Position numbers and translations under genes: made by a program. A stretch of 46,831 bases of DNA. Origin: Mycobacterium sp. GTDB taxonomy: Bacteria; Actinomycetota; Actinomycetes; Mycobacteriales; Mycobacteriaceae. Below, one piece after another: positions 34,525 to 42,210 of the stretch. The stretch spans positions 1-46,831 of the forward strand of contig NZ_JAOPWB010000295.1 of NCBI RefSeq assembly GCF_025965855.1. The letters are read 5' to 3'. The first letter of the stretch is position 1; the number at the start of each line of letters is the position of its first letter. The notes below the pieces were generated by a model. That model was not told where the DNA came from, did not search any database, and was given only the letters and a program-made list of their open reading frames with translations.

Positions 34525-37500
34525 AGCGAGATTGATCCACGCGCGGAGACGCCGCTGGTGGACTGGAGCGATCTTGGCGTGAGCGGGCTTTTGCCGACGG
34601 GCACGGTGACGCTGCTGTTGGCTGACGTCGAGGGCTCGACGTGGCTGTGGGAGACGCAGCCCGAGCAGATGACAGCCGCGTTCGCGCGGCTGGATCAGGC
34701 GCTCTCGGATCTGGTTGCCGCTCATGGCGGGGCGCGCCCGGTGGAGCAGGGGGAGGGCGACAGCTTTGTGGTGGCGTTCGCGCGGGCCAGTGACGCGGTG
34801 GCGTGTGCGCTGGGGCTGCAGCGGGCGCCGTTGGCCCCGATCGGCTTGCGGGTTGGTGTGCATACCGGTGAGGTGCAGTTGCGCGATGAGGGTAATTACA
34901 TCGGTCCGACCATCAACCGGACGGCGCGACTGCGTGATTTGGCCCATGGTGGGCAGACGGTGTTGTCGGGCACGACCGAGTCGTTAGTCGTTGATGCGCT
35001 GCCCGCCGATTCGTGGCTGGCCGATCTGGGCACCCACGAGCTGCGTGGTGTTGCGCGGCCCGAACGGGTCGTGCAGCTGTGCCATCCTGATCTGCGCAAT
35101 GACTTCCCACCGCTGTGCACAGCGAAAAGTATTGCCGCGCATAATCTCCCGTCGCAATTCACCAGCTTTGTGGGCCGCGGCCCATTGATGGCCGAGGTGC
35201 GGAAGCTGTTGGCGCACAGCCGGTTGGTCACCCTGACCGGTGCCGGCGGCATTGGCAAGACGCGCTTGGCGGTAGAAGTCGCGAACCTGTTAGCGGCCGA
35301 ATACGCCGAGGGTGTGTGGTACGTGGATCTGGCGCCGATCACCGATCCCGCCGTGGCACCCCTGGCGGTGGCGCGTGCGCTGGGCCTGCCGGACCAACCC
35401 GGTCGCTCGACGATGGGGACGCTGCTGCGGTTCGTTCGCGACCGTCAGATGCTGGTGGTTTTGGACAATTGCGAGCACCTGCTCGACGCGAGCGCCGATC
35501 TGGTCGTCGCTCTGCTGGGTGGGGCGCCGGGGCTGACGCTGCTGGCGACGAGTCGTGAGCCGATCGGTGTGGGTGGCGAGGCGATGTGGCGGGTGCCGTC
35601 GCTATCGGTGGCCGATGAGGCGATCGAGTTGTTTACTGACCGCGCCCGGTTGGCTCAGACCGGCTTCACCGTCAGTGGTCAGAATGCCGCCGCGGTGGCC
35701 GAGATCTGCGCCCGCCTCGATGGGGTGCCGCTGGCGATCGAGTTGGCCGCGGCGCGGGTGCGTGTGTTGTCGCTGGCCGAGATCCTCGACGGGCTGCATG
35801 ACCGGTTCCGGCTGCTGACCGGTGGGGCGCGCACCGCGGTACGCCGCCAGCAGACCCTGCGCGCCTCGGTGGACTGGTCGCATGCGTTGTTGACCGAGCC
35901 CGAGCGGGTGTTGTTTCGCCGGCTGGCGGTGTTCCTGGGCGGATTCGACCTCACCGCCGCCCAAGCGGTCGCCGGCGGCGGTGACGTGGAGCGCTATCAG
36001 GTGCTCGACCAGCTCACCCTGCTCGTCGACAAGTCACTGGTGGTCGCCGAAGACACCGCGGGCCGAACGCGCTATCGGCTGCTGGAGACGGTGCGCCAAT
36101 TCGCCCTGGAAAAGCTCGGCGAATCCGGCGAGGCAGACGCCGTGCGGGTGCGCCACCGCGACCACTACACAGCGCTCGCCGCCCTGGTCGACGCGCCGGC
36201 AGGCACCAATTATGAGCAGCGTCTCGAGCAGGCCAACATCGAGATTGACAATCTGCGCGCCGCGTTCGGGTGGAGCCGGGAAAACTCTGATATAGAAATG
36301 GCTTTGGCGCTGGCGTCGTCGCTGCAGCCGCTGTGGCTCGCGCGGGGCCGCCTCCGGGAAGGGCTGGCCTGGTTCGACACCGCCCTCGCCGACCTCGATG
36401 CACACCACCTTGGAGTTGCCGCCGCGGTTCGGGCGCGGGCGCTCGCTGACAGCGCTGCGCTCGGCCTGTGGATGGGCGCCGCCGACAGCCCGGATCAGGC
36501 TCAGCAGGCCCTGGCGATCGCGCGCGAGGTCGATGACCCGGCCCTGCTGGCGCGGGCGCTCACCGCCTGCGGCTACATCGCCAGCTACTTCGACGCAGAG
36601 GCAGCACGGACGTACTTGGCCGAGGCGATCGTCCTGGCCCGGGATTTGGGTGACCCGTGGCGGCTCAGCCAGATCCTCGCCGCGCAAGCCGTCGGGGCGT
36701 TAGCGGCGGCCGACCCGATCGCGATGCGCGCGGCGGCCGAGGAGGCACGCGATCTAGCCGACGCGATCGGCGACCGGTTTGGCTCGCGCCGGTGCCGCTG
36801 GTACCTCGGTGTCGCACAGGTATCTAAGGGTGATCTGGCCGGAGCTGTAGCGCAATTCGCCGCGGTGGCCGCCGAGGCCGAGGCAGCTCACGATGAGGTC
36901 TGGAGGGCGGATAGCCTTGTGCTCCGGGGCATCGCGCTGGCGTACCAGGGTGACATCGCGGCGGCCCGGGCGGCCGCCGACGCGGCCGTCGAGGCTACCG
37001 CCGAGCTTGGCGGGATCAAAGCGGCCGCCGCCCACTCGGCGTTGGCTGTCGCGGCCCTGGCCGCGGGCGATGCTGCGACGGCGCAGGACGCGACCGAGGC
37101 GGGCCGGCCACACGCGAGTGCCCTGCCCCTGGCGGCGGCAAGGCGTCGCGTTATTGCTGCGCAGGCCGCGCAGGCGGGCGGGGATCTGGTCGCTGCCCGC
37201 CGCTGGTCCGATGAAGCCGTGTCGACAACGACGGGCTCGGTGCTGTCCGACGCGCTGACGACGCGCGCCCGCGTGGCGATCGCACAAGGTGAGCCGGAAC
37301 AGGCCGAGCGTGACGCCCACGACGCGCTCGCATGTGCCGCCGGAATCGAGGCGTACCTATTCATCCCCGACATTCTCGAATGCCTCGCGAGTCTGGCCGG
37401 TGAGACCGGCAGACACCGGGAAGCCGCCCGCCTCTTCGGCGCGGCACACGCCATCCGGCAGCGCATGGGGGCGGTCCGCTTCAAGGTCTACGACGCCGCC

Positions 37501-37836
37501 TATGAAGCCTCGGCGGCAGCGCTGCGAGATGTCCTGGGCGAGAAGGACTTTAACTCCGCGTGGGCGGAGGGCGCCGCGCTGTCCACCGAGGAGGCGATCG
37601 CCTACGCGCAACGCGGCCGCGGCGAACGCAAACGACCAGCCAGCGGCTGGGCCTCGCTGACGCCGGCCGAGCTCGACGTCGTCAGACTCGTCAGCGAGGG
37701 ACTGGGCAACAACGACATCGCCACACGCCTATTCGTCTCACCGCGTACCGTGCAATCCCACCTGACGCACGTCTACGCCAAACTGGGCTTCACCTCGCGC
37801 GTGCAACTTGCCCAAGAGGCGGCTCACCAGGTCTGA
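34510..37836 (+). CDS. Class III cyclase - NTPase - helical repeat - LuxR regulator, copy 3
   Basis: 1108 residues from ATG 34510. Domains follow copies 1 and 2: cyclase (LLLADVEGSTWLWETQ, EQGEGDSFVVAF, NYIGPTINRTARLRD, retaining both metal Asp, Asn and Arg and the Gln/Asn pair), NTPase (Walker A with Ile instead of Val, GAGGIGKT; MLVVLDNCEHLLDAS), helices and LuxR end (SLTPAELDVVRLVSEGLGNN; RTVQSHLTHVYAKLGFTSR). Its sequence alternates between copy-1-like and copy-2-like blocks (see findings). The 3' end lies 7 bases from the convergent rhomboid-like gene. By family the protein would sense nucleotide or protein ligands through the NTPase/helical part and bind DNA. Confidence 0.92.
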   Translation: MLASMSEIDPRAETPLVDWSDLGVSGLLPTGTVTLLLADVEGSTWLWETQPEQMTAAFARLDQALSDLVAAHGGARPVEQGEGDSFVVAFARASDAVACALGLQRAPLAPIGLRVGVHTGEVQLRDEGNYIGPTINRTARLRDLAHGGQTVLSGTTESLVVDALPADSWLADLGTHELRGVARPERVVQLCHPDLRNDFPPLCTAKSIAAHNLPSQFTSFVGRGPLMAEVRKLLAHSRLVTLTGAGGIGKTRLAVEVANLLAAEYAEGVWYVDLAPITDPAVAPLAVARALGLPDQPGRSTMGTLLRFVRDRQMLVVLDNCEHLLDASADLVVALLGGAPGLTLLATSREPIGVGGEAMWRVPSLSVADEAIELFTDRARLAQTGFTVSGQNAAAVAEICARLDGVPLAIELAAARVRVLSLAEILDGLHDRFRLLTGGARTAVRRQQTLRASVDWSHALLTEPERVLFRRLAVFLGGFDLTAAQAVAGGGDVERYQVLDQLTLLVDKSLVVAEDTAGRTRYRLLETVRQFALEKLGESGEADAVRVRHRDHYTALAALVDAPAGTNYEQRLEQANIEIDNLRAAFGWSRENSDIEMALALASSLQPLWLARGRLREGLAWFDTALADLDAHHLGVAAAVRARALADSAALGLWMGAADSPDQAQQALAIAREVDDPALLARALTACGYIASYFDAEAARTYLAEAIVLARDLGDPWRLSQILAAQAVGALAAADPIAMRAAAEEARDLADAIGDRFGSRRCRWYLGVAQVSKGDLAGAVAQFAAVAAEAEAAHDEVWRADSLVLRGIALAYQGDIAAARAAADAAVEATAELGGIKAAAAHSALAVAALAAGDAATAQDATEAGRPHASALPLAAARRRVIAAQAAQAGGDLVAARRWSDEAVSTTTGSVLSDALTTRARVAIAQGEPEQAERDAHDALACAAGIEAYLFIPDILECLASLAGETGRHREAARLFGAAHAIRQRMGAVRFKVYDAAYEASAAALRDVLGEKDFNSAWAEGAALSTEEAIAYAQRGRGERKRPASGWASLTPAELDVVRLVSEGLGNNDIATRLFVSPRTVQSHLTHVYAKLGFTSRVQLAQEAAHQV

Positions 37837-37843
37837 ACGGCGA

Positions 37844-38674
37844 CTATGCCGGCGCCGGCTGCGGCACGAATTCCGGTTGCGCGTTGTCGTTGCGCCCCTG
37901 CACGAGCTGTCCGGCAAGGAGCGCGACCAGCATCCCCGCCAACCCACCGGCCGTTGCCACCACCGATGATCCTGACAGCACGAAGTACCCGTACACGGCA
38001 CCGCCGCCGAGCAAGGCGGCGCGCAAGGGCGTCCAGTCGGCCGTCGACGGCAGCCGATACGACAGACCGATGCCGAGCAGCAGCGCCAGAACATGGCCGA
38101 CGGCGGTGAAGTCCGCTCCGGACGCCGCCATCAGCGCGATTCCGAGCCACCACCCGACCCACGCCGACCGCCAGCGCGAGGGCATGGACGCCGTCAGCGC
38201 GCCCAGGACGCAGACCGCGCCGTAACTGAACCCCACGTCGCTCGCCCGGGCAACGGAGAACGGCAGCCAGCCCACCTTGAGCGCGACGACCAGCCCCACG
38301 GCGACGATCAGCGTGGCGCCGATGTGACCGACCGCAAACGCGACAACCAAACCCCTACCACGCCAGATCAATTCACCCGACGCCAGCAAGCAGACGAGCC
38401 CCGGGAGCCACACGTAGACGTTGCCGCCGTCGTCGACGAACGCGCTGCCGATCAGCGTGGTCAAACGGCCGTGGGCCAGATTGTGCAGGTTGGTGCTCAT
38501 GCGGCTCACCGCGACCTCGCGCGCATGGGGACCGAGCGCCGTCAAGACGAGCGATACCGCGGCCAGGACGACGGCGTACGCCGCCGTGACGCGCACCGAC
38601 GCCGCCCCCGACATCGTGCGCGCGGCCACGGCGGCCCAACGCTTGATGTTGTCGCGAACAGCGATGGTAGACAT
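37844..38674 (-). CDS. Rhomboid-like integral membrane protein, probably not a protease
   Basis: 276 residues with about six hydrophobic segments (AAYAVVLAAVSLVLTALG; VWLPGLVCLLASGELIW; VVAFAVGHIGATLIVAVGLV; VGFSYGAVCVLGALTASMP; later helices AVGHVLALLLGIGLS and YGYFVLSGSSVVATAGGLA). The layout, including the loop TNLHNLAHGRLTTLIGSAFV, fits the mycobacterial rhomboid-like family. The catalytic GxSG of active rhomboids is GFSYG here and the His partner is in AVGHVLAL, so catalysis is uncertain. The gene begins two bases after the stop of the LysA-like gene, so both are one transcription unit. Confidence 0.75.
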   Translation of the reverse strand: MSTIAVRDNIKRWAAVAARTMSGAASVRVTAAYAVVLAAVSLVLTALGPHAREVAVSRMSTNLHNLAHGRLTTLIGSAFVDDGGNVYVWLPGLVCLLASGELIWRGRGLVVAFAVGHIGATLIVAVGLVVALKVGWLPFSVARASDVGFSYGAVCVLGALTASMPSRWRSAWVGWWLGIALMAASGADFTAVGHVLALLLGIGLSYRLPSTADWTPLRAALLGGGAVYGYFVLSGSSVVATAGGLAGMLVALLAGQLVQGRNDNAQPEFVPQPAPA

Positions 38675-38676
38675 GG

Positions 38677-40014
38677 CTATTCGCCTTGGTCCGCGTGGCC
38701 CGACCAGCCACGGTCTCGAGCGAGCAGGTCAGCGATGGTTTCGCGGCGCACCAGTTCACGCGCCTCGCCCCCGGCGACCGCGACCAGCGGCGGGCGTCCC
38801 ACCACGCTGCAGCTCGATCCCATCGAGTAGTGGTAGGCGCCGGTACAGGCTACCGACAGCAGGTCGCCGGGATGGATGTCAGCGGGCAGCTCGACGTCGC
38901 GGGCGATCTCGTCACCGGCCTCGCAGTGCCGACCCACCACCGTGACCGGCGCGGTGGCGATCGGCGCGTGCCGATTGGCGAGTGCCACCGTGTATTTCGC
39001 GCCGGCGGGCGCCATCCGCGGGTTGTCGCTCATGCCGCCGTCCACCGCGACGAAGGTGCGGCCGTCGGGCCGGCGCTTGACGGCGACCACCCGGTAGAGC
39101 GTCATCCCGGCGCGGGCCGCGAACGCACGGCCGGGTCCGATGACGATCCGCGGTCGCGGATAATCGTGTTTCGCACAAGCGGATTGGAGGGCGGCGTCGA
39201 TGACCGCGCCCAATGCCCGCGGGTCGAGTTCGGCGTCGCCGGACCTATACGGGACCGCGTGTCCGCCACCGAGGCTGAGCTCGGTCAGCACGACGTGGTG
39301 GCGATCCCGGACCTCGGCCATCAAGGCCAGCATCTGGCGGATCGCCGCGCCGTACAGCCCGACATCGGTGAGCTGCGACCCCAATTGGCAGTGCAGCCCG
39401 ACCAGGTCAAGCCACGGCTGCCCCAGGACGCGCTTGACCGCACCGGCCGCATGGCCGCCGGGCAAGGCGAAGCCGAATTTCTGGTCGCCGCCGTCGATGT
39501 CGGGAATCACCCGGATCAGCACAGCTTGGCGGCGGCGCACCCGCCCCGCGAGCAACGCGATCTCGTTCGGGGTGTCGATCACGATTCGCCCCACCCCGGC
39601 GGCGACCGTGTCATCGAGTTCGCCCGCGCTCTTGGCGGTGCCGTTGAGAACGATGTTCGACGGCGGCACTTCGCCGGTCAGCGCCGTGGCGAGTTCGCCG
39701 TTCGAACAGACCTCCACGCCCGCGCCTTCCTCGGCAGCCCACCCGGCGACGGCCGCGCTGAGCAGCGCCCGGCCCGCGTAGACCAGCTCGACGCCGGAGA
39801 GCGCGGCGCGATAACCGCGGATACGGGCCCGAAAGTCTTCTTCGTCGACCACGTAGGTGGGGGTGCCGAACTTGGCGGCGAGCTCGGTGGCGGCCACGCC
39901 GCCGACGCGCAACCGGCCCATTTCGTCGACGGAGCTGCTCAGCGGCCAGATCGCCCGGTCGAGGTGGGGGCCCACCTCGTGCCGCGGCGACGGAACCAGC
40001 TCGAACAGCGTCAT
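38677..40014 (-). CDS. Diaminopimelate decarboxylase-like protein lacking the PLP lysine
   Basis: 445 residues from ATG 40014. A fold type III PLP enzyme of the LysA/ornithine decarboxylase family: FGTPTYVVDEEDFRARIRGY, then the strand normally carrying the PLP-binding Lys, which reads VYAGRALLSAAVAGW with Arg in place of Lys (codon CGG). Other family sites are kept: EVCSNGELATAL, GLHCQLGSQ, LSLGGGHAVPY, EPGR-equivalent GPGRAFAARA, CEAGDEIARD (catalytic Cys) and GAYHYSMGS near the end. Without Lys the cofactor cannot form the normal Schiff base, so decarboxylase activity is unlikely unless another residue substitutes. It is probably a second copy beside the housekeeping lysA. A 14-bp palindrome lies upstream. 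Confidence 0.82.
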   Translation of the reverse strand: MTLFELVPSPRHEVGPHLDRAIWPLSSSVDEMGRLRVGGVAATELAAKFGTPTYVVDEEDFRARIRGYRAALSGVELVYAGRALLSAAVAGWAAEEGAGVEVCSNGELATALTGEVPPSNIVLNGTAKSAGELDDTVAAGVGRIVIDTPNEIALLAGRVRRRQAVLIRVIPDIDGGDQKFGFALPGGHAAGAVKRVLGQPWLDLVGLHCQLGSQLTDVGLYGAAIRQMLALMAEVRDRHHVVLTELSLGGGHAVPYRSGDAELDPRALGAVIDAALQSACAKHDYPRPRIVIGPGRAFAARAGMTLYRVVAVKRRPDGRTFVAVDGGMSDNPRMAPAGAKYTVALANRHAPIATAPVTVVGRHCEAGDEIARDVELPADIHPGDLLSVACTGAYHYSMGSSCSVVGRPPLVAVAGGEARELVRRETIADLLARDRGWSGHADQGE

Positions 40015-40066
40015 ACTCCCACGGTGCCGGTGGAAGGCCGGGTCCGCCGCATTCTTAACGAAGCTT

Positions 40067-40080
40067 TCACACGCGTGTGA
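40067..40080. promoter_or_regulatory. 14-bp perfect palindrome upstream of the LysA-like gene
   Basis: TCACACGCGTGTGA lies 53 bases before ATG 40014 on the minus strand and 54 bases after the stop of the SDR gene on the same strand. It is a possible operator for the lysA-like/rhomboid-like pair. No matching regulator is adjacent. Confidence 0.45.
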
Positions 40081-40133
40081 TCAATCTTCACGGATCTGCG
40101 CGGAAGGCCTGGTCATCCGCGCTTCCGGCACGA

Positions 40134-40898
40134 CTAACCGAAGTAGTTCGCCGGGACGAAAGGGACGTCGTCGGGCGCCGTATGGCGCGCCGCCAGCAGC
40201 GCCCGCGCGGCGTCACCGATCGGAATCCGCAGCGGCAACTGCGGCTTCTCGGCGGCGTTGACGACCTCGGCAGCGACCTGCTCGGGTGTGATCATGCCGG
40301 CGCGCGCGCCGCCACCTTTGAGAATTGCGGCATACGGGTCGTCGGGCAGTGTGTAGGTGGTCACGTCGTCGAGCGCCCCGGAGCTCACCGCGCCGGGTTC
40401 CAGCAGCGCGGCCTGGACGCCCAACGGTGCGGTCTCAATGGCGAGGGCTTCGACGAGCGCTTCGAGTGCCCATTTCGTCGACGCGTAGGCCGCGCCGGGC
40501 GGCAGCACCACACGTCCGACGACGCTGGACATGAACATCAGCTTGCCCTCGCCGCGGGCGCGCATCTGCGGCAGCACTGCCTGGGCGACGCGGATGGCGC
40601 CAATGGTGTTGAGGTTGAGCAGCCGCTGCAGCTCCGCCAGCGGGATGGCTTCCACTGCGGCGTAGAAGATTACGCCGGCGTTGGAGATCAGAATGTCGAC
40701 GTCCCCGGCGGTTGCAATGGCCGCCGTCACGCTGGCGCTGTCGGTGACGTCGAGGGCCAGCCGCTCGCTCACGTCGAGGTCCGCGAGCGCGTGCGGGTCA
40801 CGGGCGGTAGCCACGACGCGATGCCCGCGGCGGGCGAATTCGGCGGCGATGGCGCGGCCGATGCCGCGGCTGGCGCCGGTGATCAGTACGGATGACAT
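40134..40898 (-). CDS. Short-chain dehydrogenase/reductase
   Basis: 254 residues. The cofactor loop is SVLITGASRGIGRAIAAEFA, followed by ILISNAGVIFYAAVE (NAG), Ser in LMFMSSVVGRVV and Tyr-Lys in AAYASTKWALEALVEALAIE. The remainder (VQAALLEPGAVSSGALDD) fits SDRs that act on lipids or retinol-like substrates. There is no signal or membrane segment. It lies 14 bases downstream of the PaaI-like thioesterase gene and likely belongs to that transcript, controlled by the divergent TetR. Confidence 0.9.
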   Translation of the reverse strand: MSSVLITGASRGIGRAIAAEFARRGHRVVATARDPHALADLDVSERLALDVTDSASVTAAIATAGDVDILISNAGVIFYAAVEAIPLAELQRLLNLNTIGAIRVAQAVLPQMRARGEGKLMFMSSVVGRVVLPPGAAYASTKWALEALVEALAIETAPLGVQAALLEPGAVSSGALDDVTTYTLPDDPYAAILKGGGARAGMITPEQVAAEVVNAAEKPQLPLRIPIGDAARALLAARHTAPDDVPFVPANYFG

Positions 40899-40912
40899 GG
40901 CAGGCAGTCCTT

Positions 40913-41455
40913 TCAGGAGTGGTTTCCGTTGGTGCTGGGAGGCTTTGCACCACTGGGCAACTCGAAGATCAGTAAGGTGCTGCTCGCGGTGGCGACGAGG
41001 TTGCCCGATGCGTCGGTGACTTTCCCCTCGGTGAACCCGAGCCGCGACCCCGCTTTGACGACGGTGCCGACGGCCGTCAGCGTGCCGCTGGCGATGGTGA
41101 CGGCCTTGAGGTAGTTGACCTTGATCTCGACCGAGGTGTAGCCGATTCCTTCGGGCAGGGTGGTATGCATTGCGCAGCCGGTCACCGTGTCCAACAGGGT
41201 GCAGACCGCGCCGCCGTGAACCATCCCGAGCGGGTTGTACATCGACCCGTCCGGCGTGCAGGAGAAGGTGATACGCCCGTTCTCCACGTCGTCGACGCGC
41301 ATCCGCATGAGCTCACCGATCGGTGGCGGTGGCAGGTGCCCGTCAGTGACGGCCCTCCAGTACGCGAGGCCGGACATCGACGCGGCGGTGGCCTGCGTCG
41401 TGATCGGGTCGTGCCAGATGACCGTTCGCGACTGTTCTGCAGCCATAGTCTTCAT
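40913..41455 (-). CDS. PaaI-type hotdog thioesterase
   Basis: 180 residues from ATG 41455 (another ATG at 41446; upstream frame to 41602 would cross the divergent TetR start). Hotdog-fold features are GRITFSCTPDGSMYNPLGMV then HGGAVCTLLDTVTGCAMHTT, and YTSVEIKVNYLKAV with GTLTAVGTVVKAGSRLGFTE. The HGG and following Asp resemble the active site of PaaI-like acyl-CoA thioesterases. It probably hydrolyses a CoA thioester made in aromatic or lipid catabolism. It is divergent from the TetR gene with 94 bases between, which hold a paired operator-like repeat. Confidence 0.87.
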   Translation of the reverse strand: MKTMAAEQSRTVIWHDPITTQATAASMSGLAYWRAVTDGHLPPPPIGELMRMRVDDVENGRITFSCTPDGSMYNPLGMVHGGAVCTLLDTVTGCAMHTTLPEGIGYTSVEIKVNYLKAVTIASGTLTAVGTVVKAGSRLGFTEGKVTDASGNLVATASSTLLIFELPSGAKPPSTNGNHS

Positions 41456-41478
41456 GCGCGAGCCCCCTGGGAAACTGA

Positions 41479-41531
41479 TCGGTTTACCTGTCCGTCTCAA
41501 CATAGCGGTAGTTTCGCCGCTTGTAAACCGA
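41479..41531. promoter_or_regulatory. Inverted operator-like repeat between thioesterase and TetR genes
   Basis: TCGGTTTAC (41479-41487) and its reverse complement GTAAACCGA (41523-41531) face each other across 35 bases in the divergent promoter region. Each flank extends weakly (ACCGGTCGGTTTAC-like on one side). The arrangement fits a local TetR controlling both its own gene and the thioesterase-SDR unit. Confidence 0.55.
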
Positions 41532-41549
41532 CCGGTGTAGCATGTCGGG

Positions 41550-42131
41550 ATGCAGGAATCGGCGACGCGCGCGCCCGGCGGGCGTGGAGCGCGTGAGCGC
41601 ATCGAGCGCGCCGCGGCCCGGCTCTTCTACCGCAACGGAATCCACGCGACCGGCGTCGAACTCATCGCCCAAGAGGCCAACGTCTCCAAGCGCACGCTCT
41701 ATCAGCAGTTCGCCAGCAAGAACGAACTCGTGGACAGCTACCTGCGAGGCTTCGAGGCCCGGGGCGGCCCGCCTGCCGAGCGGCGCCTGGGCGACACGCA
41801 AATGTCGCCGCGCGAGCGTCTGCTGGCGATCTTCGAGCTGCGGCGCCAAGAAGTCTTGCGGGGCTGCCCCTTTCACAATGCGGCCGTGGAATCCGCCGGG
41901 TCGCTCCCGAGCACCGACGAGATCGTGCGGGTCCACAAGCTGGAGTTCACCCGCCGCCTCATCGCCGTCGCGCAGGAGGCGGGGGCCGCCGATCCCCACC
42001 TGCTCGGCGAGCAGCTGGCCGTCCTGTTCGAGGGCGCCACGGCGATGGCGACGTCGCTGAACGACACCGCGCCCGTCGTCCACGCCCGTGCCGCCGCGGC
42101 CACGCTGATCGACGCTGCGCTGAGCTCTTGA
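41550..42131 (+). CDS. TetR/AcrR-family regulator
   Basis: 193 residues from ATG 41550. The DNA-binding part is ERIERAAARLFYRNGIHATG then VELIAQEANVSKRTLYQQFA, followed by SKNELVDSYLRGFEARGGPP. The C-terminal domain includes RLLAIFELRRQEVLRGCPFH and ends AAATLIDAALSS, typical of the AcrR-like group whose ligands are often aromatic or lipophilic. Its likely target is the divergent thioesterase/SDR pair through the repeat at 41479-41531. It is followed by 79 bases and the SDR/P450 operon, which has a different operator. Confidence 0.9.
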   Translation: MQESATRAPGGRGARERIERAAARLFYRNGIHATGVELIAQEANVSKRTLYQQFASKNELVDSYLRGFEARGGPPAERRLGDTQMSPRERLLAIFELRRQEVLRGCPFHNAAVESAGSLPSTDEIVRVHKLEFTRRLIAVAQEAGAADPHLLGEQLAVLFEGATAMATSLNDTAPVVHARAAAATLIDAALSS

Positions 42132-42172
42132 CTAGCGCCTCAGGCTGCTGCTAGACAGGGCGTGCACGCAAG

Positions 42173-42190
42173 TTTGGGCGATCGCCCAAA
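42173..42190. promoter_or_regulatory. Palindromic operator 1 (GGGCGATCGCCC type)
   Basis: TTTGGGCGATCGCCCAAA is a perfect 18-bp palindrome, 20 bases before the SDR start at 42211. Two related sites occur at 44869-44886 and 44963-44980, flanking the start of a TetR gene. The TetR at 44257-44856 is the obvious candidate to bind it. Confidence 0.75.
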
Positions 42191-42210
42191 TACCGGAAAT
42201 CGAGGTGGCT

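Noticed and set aside
38686..40080. 464-residue plus-strand frame opposite the LysA-like gene
   Set aside because: Composition rich in Arg, Gly and His with no domain; the sense strand has a complete fold type III PLP architecture.
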